Assembly (NCBI RefSeq): GCF_021018895.1
Contig: NC_079373.1
Span: 25,743,376 to 25,807,375, forward strand
From: Seriola aureovittata
Taxonomy: Eukaryota > Chordata > Actinopteri > Carangiformes > Carangidae
Length of the DNA: 64,000 nt
Reading direction: 5' to 3'
Made by a program: the position numbers and the translations under genes. Of this stretch, positions 37,176-48,367 are shown in pieces. Positions within the stretch are counted from its first letter, which is position 1, and each line of letters opens with the position of its first letter. The notes beneath the pieces were generated by a model that saw only the letters and a program-made list of their open reading frames with translations, did no database searches and had not been told where the DNA came from.

Positions 37176-37505
37176 TTAAACCCAGATGAGTTTGATTTTG
37201 GTCGGATGCACCAGATTTGGGGAACACCTCGACCCTGCGTAGCACTGACAGGTGAAGTTTTCAGCCCAGGCGTTGAGGTCGGTAGCGGAGGGTAGACCGA
37301 TCGCCACGTACTTCCTGTTGGCCCGCAGGAGGCTGAAGTAGGCGGGGTTAAGGTGCAGGTAATGGGAGGAGTCGTACATCTTCCTGACGCAGCGGCCCTT
37401 CCCCTGGCACAGGACCTCGCTGCAGAGCATGGCGGCCGCCGTCACGTTAGCGATGTACGGGTTGAAGGTGGACGACAGGTACTCGGACAGAGACTGACAG
37501 GCAGC
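37176..37505 (-). CDS. Hyaluronidase B, coding exon 3
   Basis: The acceptor is CCCTGCAG. The exon begins AACQSLSEYLSSTFNPYIAN and ends KIKLIWV-stop (TAA 37176-37178). It is 30 codons shorter than the matching exon of gene A. Confidence 0.88.
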   Translation of the reverse strand, partial: AACQSLSEYLSSTFNPYIANVTAAAMLCSEVLCQGKGRCVRKMYDSSHYLHLNPAYFSLLRANRKYVAIGLPSATDLNAWAENFTCQCYAGSRCSPNLVHPTKIKLIWV

Positions 37506-39820
37506 CTGCAGGGAGGGGGCGGGGTTTACAAGTGAAACATTTAACTTTAATATGACTAAAAAGTAAAAAGTTAAGTTAAAATATTAAAGTGCAAATAAAA
37601 TGAAAAAATAGATCAAAATAAATAAATTAAAAGGGAGATTTTTGACGTATTTTTTCTTCCTTTCATTTATAACAAAATAAATAATAAATCTAAGAATGCT
37701 ACTATATATAAAAATTCAGCCGGACAGTGATAGAATAAAACAGTGGGCTAAAGCTAAAAGCAAGTGGCAATATGTTTTTCACACATCTCATCAAGAGATA
37801 AGAAATAAGTTTGCGCCACAGCCATCACTTCCTCCTAAAACAGGAAACAGTCAGTTGAGTTATTTGCTAATTAACGTCTGTTCATCTGTGTTCCTGTTTT
37901 CAGACCCATGAGCGTTGCATGGAAGCGTGCTGCAAACACACACAGACACTTTAAAGGTCCTTAAACGACTGGGAGCCAACCAGTCCAACCAGTGATTAAC
38001 CCTCAGGAGGCTGTGGTTACCTTGTTGTTGTAGTCTCTGGTTCCTCCCCAAATCACGACCCCCGAAGCTCCCAGAGCTGCAGACTCCCCGACAGTGCTCA
38101 CCAGGTCCATCTGGAAGACAACGAAACGCACAGGAGATTTGTCAGGAGATTATAAATATTATAATTAATTATAAATATAATATGTGCGAAAATCCCATTT
38201 AAAACTGAAATATAAAGCAATTAGTTCTATTGTTAATTAGTATAACAGGCTCAACTCATGTAAACAATTCATGTTATTTAAATAACTAATTTTGTTACTT
38301 TTTTGTTTATTTTTAACTGCAGCTTGTTCATTATATCAGTATATTGGAAACATTTAGACATTTGCAGAATAACATGTTTGTTCCATGTGTTAATAATCAT
38401 TGGATTTATGAACACATGATAATAGCAGTCACATGGACGGTAATCATAATGTAGGTTATTTATTTACTCAAGAAATAAACTGTACCCAAGATTAAAGCAT
38501 CAGCTGCCAACAAGAAACCTAATTAACACAACTTCAACTCAACTCGATCAGTGGCCTGATAACAGAAGTTTCATAGGCCAAAAAAAATTGCCACACAAAC
38601 GTTTTCGAGATGAGATGATTGACAGAAATAATAATTCGACATATCTCTTCAGCTGATTTGACAAATGTTAATTTAACTGCTTCGAGCAAACGACCTCAGC
38701 TTCTGTGTTGACGAGACAGATACGTGAGTCACTGGTGAGCAAAACCAACTCCCCCCAAGGACGCCACGTTATACTGAAGGAAGAGGGGAAACTAAATTGA
38801 CATTCAGTCCAATTATCAGGCTCCTGAAATCTTAGAAGGACCTGAACTCGTCTAAATTGAAGAACCGAACGTTAGTTTTCAAGTAACATGACAAATCAGA
38901 CTAACCAGACTCTGGAACTTCTGCGTCTGATCCCGGTACAGAGGCCTGGAGTAGACGTAGACTGGAACTGTATATGGACGTTTAGGCAGCGCCGCCACCC
39001 TCAGCGCCTCCTGGACACGGTTGCGGACGTACAGTGCGGCCCGGGGGGAGTTCCTCAGAGTCGGGTGGAGGTAGATGGAGGGGAAGAGGGCGGTGCTGCG
39101 CGCCCACAGCCACAGCATCTGGTTATTCTGCTTCTGGGTCTTCTTGGAGCACTTCCCCGTGTAGCCGGGCTTCTCCCAGCCGTAGTTGAAGCAGTCAGGG
39201 AACAGGTAGAAACCCCAGCGGCGGCTCGGACGCTCGCCGTTGCCCAGGCTGATGGTCCTCTCCATGAAGCGCCGACTGGCGTGCTGGAACTGGCTCTTGG
39301 CCAATTTGTAAATTTGTTTTGATGATAAAAAGGGGGCCACCTGCAGGGCGTGAGTGATAGACAGCCTCTGATAAATACGCTTCATTCCCCAGTTCTGCTC
39401 CCACAGGGGGCGCCAGGACTCCCAGTCGATGACAGCCAGCCCAGGAGAGGAATCCTGGGAGATGTGGTGATCTATCTGACTCTGGGCCTTGGCCAGATGC
39501 TCCGTCAGGTTGCCGTTTTGGGGGATCCCGCCTCGGTAGATCTTGCGCTTGATGGTGTCGACCATTGGGTAGAGGCCGAGGTGGTCCTGGTAGAAGATGG
39601 TGAGGAACTGACCGGGCGTGTCAGCAGGCGTGGTCACCGCCTGAAAGGCCTCGGTGTCCAGCGGAATGTGGAGTCTTCGACACTGGTCGGTGGGGGCGTT
39701 CCAAATGGCCACGAAGGGGTGGTCATGGATCAGCGGCGGCTCGGTATTTGGCAAGGCGACGCCGGTGGTGAAAGATATGATGATACAGAGGTTAATGCAG
39801 GACAGGAAGGGCGTGGCCAT
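37176..39820 (-). CDS. Hyaluronidase B (SPAM1/HYAL4 type), probably secreted, 3 exons
   Basis: Exons 38906-39820, 38021-38110 and 37176-37505 join in phase 0 to 444 residues. It is a family GH56 hyaluronidase. A signal peptide (MATPFLSCINLCIIISFTTG, cut near Ala22) is followed by the catalytic domain with Asp132 and Glu134 in [37 protein letters not shown] and GVVIW supply the positioning Tyr, Tyr and Trp, so the active site looks intact. The EGF-like part (MLCSEVLCQGKGRCVRK ... CQCYAGSRC) ends shortly before the stop. Unlike genes A and C there is no hydrophobic C-terminal tail, so the product is probably secreted unless a further exon was missed. The ATG at 39820 is preferred because it opens the signal peptide and the frame upstream contains an acceptor-like CCAG. 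SPAM1 or HYAL4 orthology is undecided. Confidence 0.9.
38021..38110 (-). CDS. Hyaluronidase B, coding exon 2 (90 bp)
   Basis: Thirty codons reading [20 protein letters not shown], then WGGTRDYNNK. The acceptor is TCTTCCAG and the donor GTAACC. Confidence 0.9.
38906..39820 (-). CDS. Hyaluronidase B, coding exon 1
   Basis: A 305-codon exon ending FQSL at the donor GTTAGT. The ATG context has A at -3 and G at +4. An acceptor-like GTCCAG lies about 10 bases upstream. Confidence 0.88.
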
Positions 39821-40440
39821 TATGATGGCTCTGGACAAATACAAGACAAAGACAAAGACAAATAAACAAACAAGGCTCAGTCCATGATACCATCACCCTA
39901 TCCACTCTGTATCCATGTACACATCCTCCGACATCCTCTGACTGTGCGTCAACACTGCTGCAGACTTGTGATTTTCCACTTCCTGTTAACATCAGTGCGA
40001 ATATATATGCAGGAAAAATATACATTTCCTGATGACGACAACTTTTCAACCATCACTTTGTCGCAGCAAGTTTATTTGATTTGTCTAAATGGTCTCTACA
40101 AGTTCATGTCTTAATGTCAGTCTGCATCAGACCAGTTTGAGGGATGTCATGTGACTTACTGGTGAAAGGTCGTTGCAAGTATCTTAATAATTTAGAGCTA
40201 AATACCAGCTAATATTTTTGGAAAATTTGACAAAAGTTTCCAGGAAATTATCTGGAAAACACAGGACCTGTAAAAAAAAGCATTACCAAATGTTTTAATA
40301 TTTGCAGATGATGCAGTCATATTCATTCTCTGCACCCTGGGTTTGGAATAACTCACTGTCTTCAAACGCCACATTCAAAACATGTTCCATGGGGAATATA
40401 ACTGTTGTAGATTATCAAACTCCCTCCTCTGTAGTCATAG

Positions 40441-40482
40441 TGAATTAACATCATCCGCATGTATGTGAATGATGTTAATTCA
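40441..40482. repeat. Perfect 14-bp inverted repeat
   Basis: TGAATTAACATCAT at 40441-40454 and its exact reverse complement at 40469-40482, with a 14-base spacer. Confidence 0.9.
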
Positions 40483-41267
40483 TGTGTTAACTACTGTTCA
40501 CAGTTAATGTATCTCAAGAGACTTCCTGGTTAATTCCTTCCTGGTAAAACCAAATAAATTAGTAAATTAATAAAATAACGGATTAGAATAATCTTCCAAC
40601 TGTCAGCCTTGTGATGTCAAATCAAAACTCCACTGAATAAAGATAAAAAATTACACCTAGTATAAACTATTTCTTATTTCCCAAAGACTCAACATTTTGT
40701 TGTCACCTCATAATCTCAGTATCGCAAATCAGCACAAACTTTAAAACTCCGGTGACTCCAGAGTAAATCCAGTAATCTCTTACCTGACAGGTGATATCTG
40801 AGTTTTAAATAGTTTTACAGTATTTTCCATATTTTTTGCAACATGTCATCAGTTCCTACCTGCTGCTCTCTTTGGTGACCTGTGAAGGACTGTTCATTGT
40901 TTCTGAACTTCTCTGTTTTTTTGCTGCTTCATGTGTCGGAGGAAACTGTTTCACCACCGATCGATCATTATCTGGTCGATGACCTGATGTTTGGCCCCGA
41001 CCCGTCGTTCAGGCTGTTGTTGGACAAGTTGGGGATTCAGGGCTCAGGTGTTTGCTGATAGGTTGTTGCATATGATTATATTATCGTATTTTATGATTCA
41101 GATCGCATATGGTGGGAAATATTGCAATATTCAATATTATCAAATATTGGCCCTTACCTAATATATGCATTACACTCTTTATTTTTTTGCATTTGTAGTT
41201 CATAAAAAAAGATGCATTTGCTTGTTTTCTTACACATCTATGTTTACAGGCACAAAAGAAGTCATTC

Positions 41268-41298
41268 ATCTTTCATTTCATGAAATGAAATGAAAGAT
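41268..41298. repeat. Perfect 14-bp hairpin with 3-base loop
   Basis: ATCTTTCATTTCAT at 41268-41281, loop GAA, and the exact reverse complement at 41285-41298. The arms themselves are built of TTTCA units. Confidence 0.92.
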
Positions 41299-43879
41299 AA
41301 TTCTAAAAATGTTGTACCATATTCCACATAATCATGGGTGAATTGATGGAATAACATTAATGTATTGATAGCTGCTTTTTGAAGGGTCTTTTTGTCCCTT
41401 AATAAAATGTCCAGTTTGATTTTAATAATATAAAATGACTCAGAACTCAAACCCTCTGAAGACTCGATTCTTCCCACATCCTTTATTCTGCTGCTGCCTT
41501 TATAAAAAGTGTTGTAGACTGTTTGATTTATATATTTATGTCTGTTGTGCCTGCTGTGGTGTTCAGAACCTCTTTGTAATTCATCGTCATTTATATGTAA
41601 TTTTGAGAGGGTTGTGTTAACGCTGAAGATAGCTGTGACCTGGGTCCTGATGTCCCACCAAAAATATTGTTGTGGATCTGAGGTTTGACTCTTATTATTG
41701 GACCAGGTCCTGATATTCAGTTTTCAACACTTTCAGGACAAACTATGGGAGGAGTGGCTGCACTGCAGAACAGTATCTGCATTTTCTTATCATGAAACAT
41801 GCTCATGTGTTTTTAGATGTGTGATGTTTCTGATGTGTCATTGTCGGTGAGAAAGCAGAGGCTGTAATATCTCCGTCCACACCTCTTCTTTTTTTTTCTG
41901 TCCTCAGTATTTGGACAGAAACCAGCCGGTAGACGATTCATGTCTCCAGGTTTGTTGCTGAGAAAAGAGTAGAGTGACTTTTAGGTTTACTTGAGGGATA
42001 TATTTTACAAAGAACACTAAAACTTTCAGTGGAAGTTGTTGGCCTATTGATCCAACATGGCCGATCGCCTGAAATCCCCTCTTTATCTGCACAGATGAAA
42101 AATACAGAAACTCAAGTGTACTGAAGAAAAGTCTTTATTTGTAGTGCATTTACATTCAGGTAACATTTTCCATGTGTTGCATAGTCCTTGTTGCATATTT
42201 GGTAACTAACTGGAAGCACCGACAAACCTGTAAGAACACTTTCTCTGGACTCGGATGTGTTCGGGTTTGGTCCTTGTCAGGTTTTAAAAAGACTTTTCAG
42301 GCTCATAAAAAATCTCTTGTGTTTTTCGCAGGAGATGAGACTGTTGACATTTTATTTACTGCTCTATGGCAAGAAGTCGGCGTTAAAGAGCCATAAAACC
42401 ACAGACAGCTGCTGAGTCATGTATTCAGATACAGTATGTGCCATATTTTACATCCTGTTCAGTGTTTTCTCATAACTACAGTACTTTACATCAGCTTCAG
42501 AGACGGTAGCCGTTTATCAGCCACACTGAGATGAAATAAAATCAAAAAATTAAACCCAGCCTGTTTTTCTGATTCCTCCAAACTCTCCAAACCTTTTTTT
42601 TTTAGCGTAATGAACTCAACAAAAATGAAAGAAATGATACAGATACATGATATTTTGAAAACAATAGCATCCACAACAACACAAGCTGTGCTTCAAGAGT
42701 GTAATGTAAGCAGCAGTATAAAAAATACACAATTTATATGATAAGTGAAATAACAGCTTATTGTTGAGAAAAGCAATGGGCTTCAAAAAGTAATTCATTA
42801 ATGATGTTTTCAATAATACCACAAACCAACAAACCAAGCGTCAGATCTTAGTGATTATCTTTCTACTGGCTGTCTGGTCGTATTACCGCCCTTTGGTTTC
42901 CACTGAAAGACTTGACTGATGTGTCTCCAAAAACGTTCCAGGAAGAACTAATGCAGTTGTTGGCCAAAGAAGCAGTGCAGAGTGTTGCAGAAGTCAAATA
43001 CACTTCAACTGGTTGAACTGAACGACAATCAACCAAAACCTCCATCTGTTGACATGCCAAACCTCTGTGTCACGTAAAGTGCCAATCACACTTCTTAAAG
43101 GTTCTGTCAATGAGATTTTAAACAACAATATAGCAGCAAATAACTATTTTCTATGTAAAGATATAGTGGAGTAATGGCGTCCTGAGCAGAGAACAAAGTC
43201 ACACCCCCTCTGTGTGTTTTTTAATCGAATTTTGTCTGCATGGTCTTTGTTTTGGTAGCACGTGCGTGTGCATGTTAGTGCACATACGTGTGCATGTTAG
43301 TGCATGTGAATCCCTCCTGTTAAACCATTGGTCCTCCTCACATTTATAAACACACAGGCTTGCGGCCCATAAAGTTTAAAGCTGGACTTTTTACCTTTTT
43401 TACCTGCTCCATCAGTGTCATTCACGCAGCCAGCCACAGTGGAGAAGTCCAAAGCTGAGTTTCTTTCCCAGTCTGACCATAGAGCCAATACTGGTCCGGC
43501 TTTACTGAGATGGACAACTCTATGATGTGTTGGGCAAATGTTGCTATCGCTAGCTGGCTAACTGTCAGCACTGCAGTGGAGCATATCAGTGTGTGGGATA
43601 GTGGTTGTGGCTAGATTTTTTTTTTTATTGGCTTTACACAGGGTAACTTTATTCAGTTATTCAGCTCCTTGTTGTGGTCTAGTGTGACATCTACTGGCAG
43701 TGATGGTGGTTTACAGAACCTTTAGCAAGGAAGCATGTTTAGTTTTGTCTAGGGTTCATGTTTCTGGCTTTAAGTGAAATATCTTTTTGATTTTCTGCCT
43801 TGAAAGATTGAATCATCATAACTTGCTTCATGACCAAACAGCTGCAAAACTGACATTGCTACTAGTCGCAGCTGTACTG

Positions 43880-43885
43880 TTTATT
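43880..43885 (-). promoter_or_regulatory. Polyadenylation signal AATAAA of hyaluronidase gene C
   Basis: AATAAA on the minus strand, about 175 bases after the gene C stop codon. Confidence 0.5.
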
Positions 43886-44058
43886 GCTAATTAGCGAATA
43901 TTAGCATGCTAACATACTAAATTATGATTGTAAACATGGTAAACATTATACCTCAACATTAACCTGTTAGTGTTCATCCAGGGTTCAAGTCTGCGTCCAT
44001 CTTAAATCAAAAATATTACACTGTGTGTGGAAAAGTAACATCTGTACAAAGCTGTGCA

Positions 44059-44559
44059 TCATACGACTGTCTTTACTAACGATAAGTTCAACAGGAGCAT
44101 CAACAACATCATGTGAAGGCTGAAGCCGGTTCGGGGCGCTGCACTCTCCCCAGCTTCCCATCGTTCATCCTGCTCATCCTCCCACTCCGTCCTCTTCCTC
44201 TCCTGCTCGTCCTCCTCACCCTCCCTCCACGGCCCGTCGTCCTCCTTCACTTTGTTGATGCTGTCGCAGCTATCGCCCTCGTGGCCTTCGTAGCAGTGGC
44301 AGCGAAACCTCTCGGTCAGCAGCTGCAGTTCGTGTTGAGAGTGCCACCCGGTGACGGCAAAGTCCCCGTTGCCAGCGGGCCGGATGCGGTAGCTGTTGGC
44401 GCTCAGGTGGAGGTAATGGCGGGCACGGGGGTCCCGGCGGATGCAGCGGCCGTTCCCTTGGCACAGGAAGTCGCTGCAGACCTCAGCGGCTCGCGTCACG
44501 TTGATGATGTACTGACCCAGGCGGTGGCTCAGGAAGGACTTCACCTTGGTGCAGTTAGG
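44059..44559 (-). CDS. Hyaluronidase C, coding exon 3
   Basis: The acceptor is GTTTCCACAG. The exon begins [20 protein letters not shown]. It is 27 codons longer than in gene A because of the charged linker before the hydrophobic tail. Confidence 0.9.
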   Translation of the reverse strand, partial: PNCTKVKSFLSHRLGQYIINVTRAAEVCSDFLCQGNGRCIRRDPRARHYLHLSANSYRIRPAGNGDFAVTGWHSQHELQLLTERFRCHCYEGHEGDSCDSINKVKEDDGPWREGEEDEQERKRTEWEDEQDERWEAGESAAPRTGFSLHMMLLMLLLNLSLVKTVV

Positions 44560-47500
44560 CTGTGGAAACAAGACAGCGGAGGTTGGTAGCTGTGTAGTAA
44601 CAGTTCAACACCTTGTGATGTCACTGGGTTTTTCTGCCCCCTAGTGGTCAACATTATTGAAGCTTTAACAGTTGCCCCAGATCCAGTGTTTGGGATCAGG
44701 TTTGGGAGATAACTAATTACCCATACTAATCTGAAACAGTGAGTTTTGAGAGATTGGGTGCACAAGAGAGGGGTGACAGCCGTGCATAAGAGCTTGCAAA
44801 TTGCAAAACAGATTTTTTAAATTAGGTCCATGCACGGACGCTCCCTGAGATCCTGGTGGGTCTGACTGTCCGATCCTGTTTAGATGAACACAACAGGCCA
44901 TAAAAACACGCACTATACTTTTCAAAATGTCAGAGTGGTTTCTTAACACGCAGCGACCACATGATGTCAACTTTCTATTGTCTGACTATTTACAGGGGCG
45001 GTTTGTCTTGAGTCCAAAACAAATCAAAAACCTTGAGAAAAGAATGTTTTTCAAACTACACAGTCAGACTTTGACTGACTCAACAGGACAAATTACATCC
45101 CAAAAACAGAAGTTTGACCTCAGATCTTCAGCCAAAACAACACATACTATCTGTATTCAAATGTTCTGTGCAGCCAGCACATCGTTTTTACAGAAAGTAA
45201 GACGGTAAAGATTTTTTTTTTTTGTGCCTGATTATAGGACACCCACCCTCGATGCGGTCAAGTTCAGGTCACCCCAGATGACGAATCCAGCAGCTCCCAG
45301 AGCGGCGCTCTCCCCGATGGTGTGGATCAAGTCTTTCTGCAGGAAACATATAGGTACAGACGTCACATCTCATGTCCACAGTGACACAAATTAAATATCA
45401 AACATACTGAAACGACAGAAGCACAGTGAACATTCAAGGAGGAGGCAGATATTTGCTTTACAAACTTTTACCTCTAAGTTAAAAACATTTGTTGAGGATT
45501 TTAGAAAGTGAGCAGTGTAAGAACAAGAAAGAATTGCTCTTCAAAATGCATCTTTACTATCACATGGCAGATTTTTTTCATTCAATGCAATGAATTTGTA
45601 AATATATTTGATGTGAAAAGTGAGAGTAATCATGTGGAGCAAAGAGTCACAAGATGGCGCTGCTAATCCAGGTCGAGATCAAGTGAAAAAGAACCTTAAT
45701 ATTTCACTATGTTTTGAGTTTTGAGGTTGGCTAAAATACATCCACACATATATTTTAAATCTTATTTCTAGGAGTCCTCACTCAATCTGCAGACCAGAAA
45801 AAAGTCCCTCTTGTTTCACTGACAGTGATGAAGTTTCAGTTTAACAAGGAAACCACTGCTCTCTAAGTTTGTATTTGGGACTCTGAGCTGCTTTTCTGTG
45901 AATCGCCACAAGATGGCAGTAGTAAATAAATTCATACATTAACTCTCAAACAGACACTGTTACAGTGAGAAGTACATCATTATGGCAGATATTTGTATAC
46001 GCTGCGGTTTACGAAGCTTCTCCACAGTATTCTCATCTCAGAATGAAAAGCTTCCTATAATATTTCAAATGAGTGGGAAGTGACTGAAGGTTTGGGAGTT
46101 CTGTATTGTTATTTGATTTATTTATTTTTCTGTGTTATTACAGGTTTTGATTTTCTCCTCAGGATTTTAACCAAAACCATCAGAGTCACTGGTTTCCAAA
46201 GAATCCAGAGACGATTGTTTATAATTAAAGGTTTCAGTCAAAGCCCATTCTGACATTTCACTTGTAGACACAAATAGAAGAGTCATTAGGATTTTGAATG
46301 TTGTATCAGCAGTTCTTTGTTGATAAAGTAGTTTGTGTGATGACCACTGAAACACAAACTGTAGCACTGAAACTGAAACCCTGATCAGGTCTGGAGCTAA
46401 CAGTGATCTGGTCTGAGCCCTGAACAACCAGGCAAGTTATCCTTGGTGGGATTATGGACGTTTTCCACTCATTGTTTTTACAGTTTTAGACACAACAACA
46501 ACTTTTCATGTTGATTGTCTCATAAACTCTCAGTCATCATGGTCGTTTTCTTTCCTCCGCCTTTCTGCACAGAAGTGTTTATGATGGTTACGACCTAAAG
46601 CTAGTCTTTCCCCACCATTGCTCACCAGTCTTCAGCGCTCTGTTGCTCATGGTGCCAGTAACATCCCGCGGACTTGTGAGGGATAACTAATAGTGCTGGC
46701 AAAAAAATGAACCAACAATTTTTGCTGCTCTATTTTCAGCGTGTACTTCCAGGAAATAACCACAGCCTTGAACTCTGAGTCAAAAACTTTCTTCTTTGAG
46801 GTTGTGCAGCAGCGGACATACTTGACATTGCATTACTAACTCCTCCTGGATTTAGTCTTCCCTTAAGGTCTTTCTGTTACTGCATAATCATTACCTGTCT
46901 TCTATTCCATCAAAGAACCAAAGAATCAACACATCCTGCTGCTGTACACCCTCTGTGTTCCTGAAAAGTGCAACAACAACTCAAAAAAACAAAAACCCTT
47001 TTAAAGTGAGATACATTTAGAGGTCACAATTACAGGTAACAATATCATTTCCCGGCACTACTAACTGATGGTGCATCTGGGACAAAGGTCTAGGTCAAAT
47101 TTTTCACAATTATGATATGGTGATTCTTGGGGACACTAATTTTTCCGGGGAAAAATACTGTCTTTGTGCAGACAGCATCAGTACAGTTACTGGTTCATAA
47201 CTGTGAAATGAACAACTCTTATCAAACATCATGAAACACTAAAGTTTTAGTGACATGAAAGGGAAGGTGATTGCTGTTAGCTCCGACGTAACTATGTAAA
47301 AGGAGTTCAGAGGAGCACGAGTACAGTGGCAACGAGAGAGCCGTCCAATTACAGCTCAGTATGTAAATCATGTGCTAAATACTGAACACAATATAAACTT
47401 AGTATCTTACTGCGGTGAGGAAGGACAGGGGCTCGTCTCTGTATCCCAGCCTCATGTACACATAGGTGGGGAGGTCGTACTCCTTGGAGGTCAGCGAGGC

Positions 47501-48367
47501 GACGCGGAGCGACTCTCTGATCCTGTGCTGGGAGAAGTGCAGGTTGCTGATGCTGTTGGTGTGACTTTTCCTGATCGCCACGGAGGGAAAAAGCGCCGTG
47601 CTGCTGTTCCACAGCCACAGCAACTCGTCGTTCCTCAGCCTCTCCAGCAGGGGGCAGAAGCCCGTGTAGTTCTGCTCGTGCAGGTTGTAGTTGTGGCAGT
47701 CAGGGTAGAGGTAGAAACCCCAGAGGGCATTGGGGCGAAGATGCGTCCCCAACTGAATAGTCTTCTGCATGAACGCCTTGGCACTTTTCTCGAACCGCCG
47801 GCGTGCCAGCTCCTCCACCTGCGCCGCCGTCACGTTCACGTATGCCTTGGCGGTCAGTTCCTTCGACTTTTGCCGGTAAATGTCCTTCTTGTGCCAGTTA
47901 CGATTCCACTGAGGCCGCCAGAACTCCCAGTCGATGACAGCCAGGCCGCGGAAGTCCTCTGCAGGGATGAAGTGGTTGATGTCCTGGTAGGCCTTGAACA
48001 GGTGCAGGTCCAGGCTGCTGTTCTGCGGCAGGCCGCCATTCACGGGAGCGCCCTGGTGGTTGTAGTGAGGGTAGTAGCCCAGCCGGTTGGCGTAGAAGAT
48101 GGTGACATTCTGGCCTGTCCAATCAGCACGTGGGCTCCCGTGGATGTGGAAGAGACGGTCCAGGTTGATGGTGACCTTGTACTTAATGGCGCACATGTCA
48201 AGCGGAGCGTTCCACGCCGCGATGAAGGGCTTCCGGCCGATCAGGGGCAGCCTGGCAGGTTTCTGACCGAAGGCGGTATGGAAGAGCAGAAACAGCCAGG
48301 AGCAGGTGAGGGCCACAGGTACGACGTGGTGGGAGGGGGATGCCCCGCCCACTGGCACAGCAGGCAT
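44059..48367 (-). CDS. Hyaluronidase C (SPAM1/HYAL4 type), GPI-anchored, altered active site, 3 exons
   Basis: Exons 47411-48367, 45247-45336 and 44059-44559 join in phase 0 to 515 residues. It belongs to GH56. The signal peptide is internal-looking ([20 protein letters not shown], ending at residue 34) after a 14-residue polar start; no later ATG would keep it. Asp146 and Glu148 lie in [14 protein letters not shown], and [13 protein letters not shown] and GFVIW keep the first Tyr and the Trp. In the block corresponding to PSIY, however, the sequence is TALFPSVAI, so Ala264 replaces the second positioning Tyr (Tyr247 in human HYAL1 by my count). The EGF-like part ([15 protein letters not shown] ... 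[12 protein letters not shown]) is followed by a very charged linker (residues 452-487) and a hydrophobic tail (495-515) typical of a GPI signal. Substrate range may differ from genes A and B, or activity may be low. Confidence 0.9.
45247..45336 (-). CDS. Hyaluronidase C, coding exon 2 (90 bp)
   Basis: Thirty codons reading [20 protein letters not shown], then [10 protein letters not shown]. The acceptor is TTCCTGCAG and the donor GTGGGT. Confidence 0.9.
47411..48367 (-). CDS. Hyaluronidase C, coding exon 1
   Basis: A 319-codon exon ending SFLTA at the donor GTAAGA. The ATG at 48367 has A at -3, and an acceptor-like CCCCAG sits directly upstream. The first intron (45337-47410) is 2.1 kb. Long open frames on the plus strand here are shadows. 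Confidence 0.9.

Larger units (their letters stand above)
39821..43879. other. Intergenic region between hyaluronidases B and C
   Basis: No gene is supported in these 4.1 kb. It holds two perfect 14-bp hairpins (40441-40482 and 41268-41298). The part at 43090-43740 resembles a dispersed fish repeat (GCGTCCTGAGCAGAGAACAA, GTGACATCTACTGGCAG). Confidence 0.5.

Noticed and set aside
39821..39844. Upstream extension of hyaluronidase B (YLSRAII before the Met)
   Set aside because: The open frame begins at a TTG, not an ATG, and an acceptor-like CCAG lies inside it. The first ATG is at 39820.
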